Origin: Cheilinus undulatus
Lineage: Eukaryota; Chordata; Actinopteri; Labriformes; Labridae
Direction: 5' to 3'
NCBI RefSeq assembly: GCF_018320785.1
Contig: NC_054869.1
Span: 33,148,289 to 33,212,288 of the forward strand
DNA length: 64,000 nucleotides
This document shows positions 62,801 to 64,000 of this stretch, one piece after another. The translations under genes and the position numbers were made by a program. Position 1 is the stretch's first letter; each line of letters opens with the position of its first letter. Under the pieces are notes generated by a model, which was not told the origin of the DNA, ran no database searches, and saw nothing but the letters and a program-made list of their open reading frames with translations.

Positions 62801-64000
62801 TAATTTCAAAAACAAAAATATTTAAAGTAGCACTGGTTTGCAGGTATACACACGTTAGTATTGCATATCTAAAAATTTAAACTCTAGTTACAAACCAGCA
62901 TGTATTTTTGTGTTTAATTGTACTGCTGCATGGCACACATGGAAAAGATGAATCATTGCTGTGAAAATGACGGGAAAATTTCACAAAGAGGAGTGCCACA
63001 GACATTCCTGTGGACACTGTCAAATTTAATACATTATTGGTCTTGGCTTTTTCACTTGCTTTGTTTAAGACTAAATAAACAGAACTAAAAACTGCCTTAT
63101 TCTTTTATATGTTGTTAGACACTATATGATAAAATCAATTAATCCAAATTCTAATAAAAATGAGTTTTCTCACCAAACACAACATGGTTCTGCTGTTGAC
63201 TAAACATTAGCATCAGGCCCAAAGCCTTGTATCTCATTTTTTTTTATTATTTATTTTATAAATCAGTACTACTGGTCACCCTTTACATCCATCAGTGGGT
63301 GTTAATCCCATTTTACAACAATAAAAGGCATCAAAGAGATGCTGACTATGACAATTTAATGTCCAATTAATTGAAAAATACAGCCTTTTTAAAAAAAATG
63401 TATTCTCTGAAAAGTTGGGATTTTGGGGATAGGAGGTTTTTGCCTGACACCAGCTTTTAGCTAATTAATTGAAGTTTCAAAGCTTATTTTGGGTCTCTTC
63501 TTTGAGTTTCATCACATAAAAATAAAACCCAAAACATTCAGGTACATTAAACTAAGTTCTCATGTGCTTAGGAGAGGTTTTTTTTGGTAACCTCAAGAGT
63601 TATTGAACTGTTTACTTTGTTCATGGTTTGACTGGTCCAGTCTGGCGTTAAACAGCTACAGTCCTCTGCTAATCAATCACTCTCAAGTTTTTGGTTTGAC
63701 CTGGTTCCACATTTGATCTTGCGATTATTTGTCAGTCGGCTTCAATCTGAATACAACTTTGAGATGCACTTTAAAAAGTTTCAAGCATTGTAGTTGACCC
63801 TTTCAATCCAGACTTTAACCAGTGATTACTATGTTATCTTAAATTTTAATTCTGTCTTTCTTTCAATTTTCTGTTTCTGACAGTCTAACAATTACACATT
63901 CCCTTTATGATAATCAAAGCAAACAAATTTTAGCATTTTAGAAACTGTTACCATCAGCTATTTGGCATTATCAATAGTTCAAAAATAAAAAAATAATTTA
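59801..64000. other. Intergenic region right of cdc45, no supportable gene
   Basis: AT-rich sequence. The longest frames (126 codons at 60430-60810 plus, 101 codons at 61488-61793 minus, 102 codons at 62421-62729 plus) lack codon bias and recognisable domains. UFD1 lies next to CDC45 in human, but none of its exons were recognised here. A MITE copy sits at 63215-63446. The rest holds A-runs (61984-61997, 62004-62013) and nothing else recognisable. Confidence 0.5.
63215..63446. mobile_element. MITE, copy 2
   Basis: Shares end blocks (AGGCCCAAAGCCTTGTATCTC at left, GGGATAGGAGGTTTTTGCCT at right) and the internal 'gatgctgactatgac' block with 17666-17872. It is more diverged at the ends and about 25 bp longer because of A/T-run expansion. 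Confidence 0.6.

Noticed and set aside
1..64000. CRISPR arrays, operons, prophage or endogenous retrovirus
   Set aside because: The DNA is animal, with introns and poly(A) signals. No spaced direct-repeat array, no LTR pair and no retroviral coding motif was seen.

Overview
The window is from a ray-finned (teleost) fish, most likely a spiny-rayed species. It has intron-rich vertebrate genes with GT-AG splicing, an AT-rich background, and many fish-type Tc1-like and hAT-like DNA transposon remnants plus tRNA-derived SINE-like units. It contains no bacterial or viral gene.

Three protein genes are supported. (1) The 5' part of a septin lies on the minus strand. Six coding exons between 14334 and 7190 give residues 1-197, and the rest lies beyond the left edge. 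A probable non-coding first exon sits about 11 kb upstream, near 25.3 kb. (2) A complete single-exon claudin-5 gene of 215 residues lies on the plus strand at 27088-27735. (3) A complete cdc45 gene lies on the minus strand, 59239 down to 51801. I resolved it into 18 exons that join in frame to 568 residues, close to human CDC45.

The order cdc45 (+), cldn5 (-), septin (+), read on the reverse strand, matches human 22q11.2 (CDC45, CLDN5, SEPTIN5) in order and orientation. However, the septin exons read as SEPT2-type rather than SEPT5-type. That mismatch is the most interesting gene-level point.

The spaces between and inside the genes hold layered repeats. They include a TTAA-flanked element (4.7-5.3 kb), four Tc1-like relics (8.7, 23.0, 38.5 and 47.2 kb) and several hAT-like elements (32.2, 35.5, 40.5 kb and others). 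There is also a two-copy MITE with matching inverted ends (17.7 and 63.2 kb), and a three-copy family containing a short conserved peptide and a splice donor (14.7, 43.4 and 45.9 kb). A further three-copy 'AAGGAGGTTATGTG' family lies at 20.9, 29.9 and 44.1 kb. The 59.5-64 kb end has repeats but no gene I can support.

The three genes do not form a pathway. Septin is cytoskeletal, claudin-5 is a tight-junction protein of endothelium, and Cdc45 is part of the replicative helicase. The cdc45 promoter carries an E2F-type site and a CCAAT box, as expected for a replication gene. I see no new molecular system here. The most novel material is the repeat families and the septin identity.
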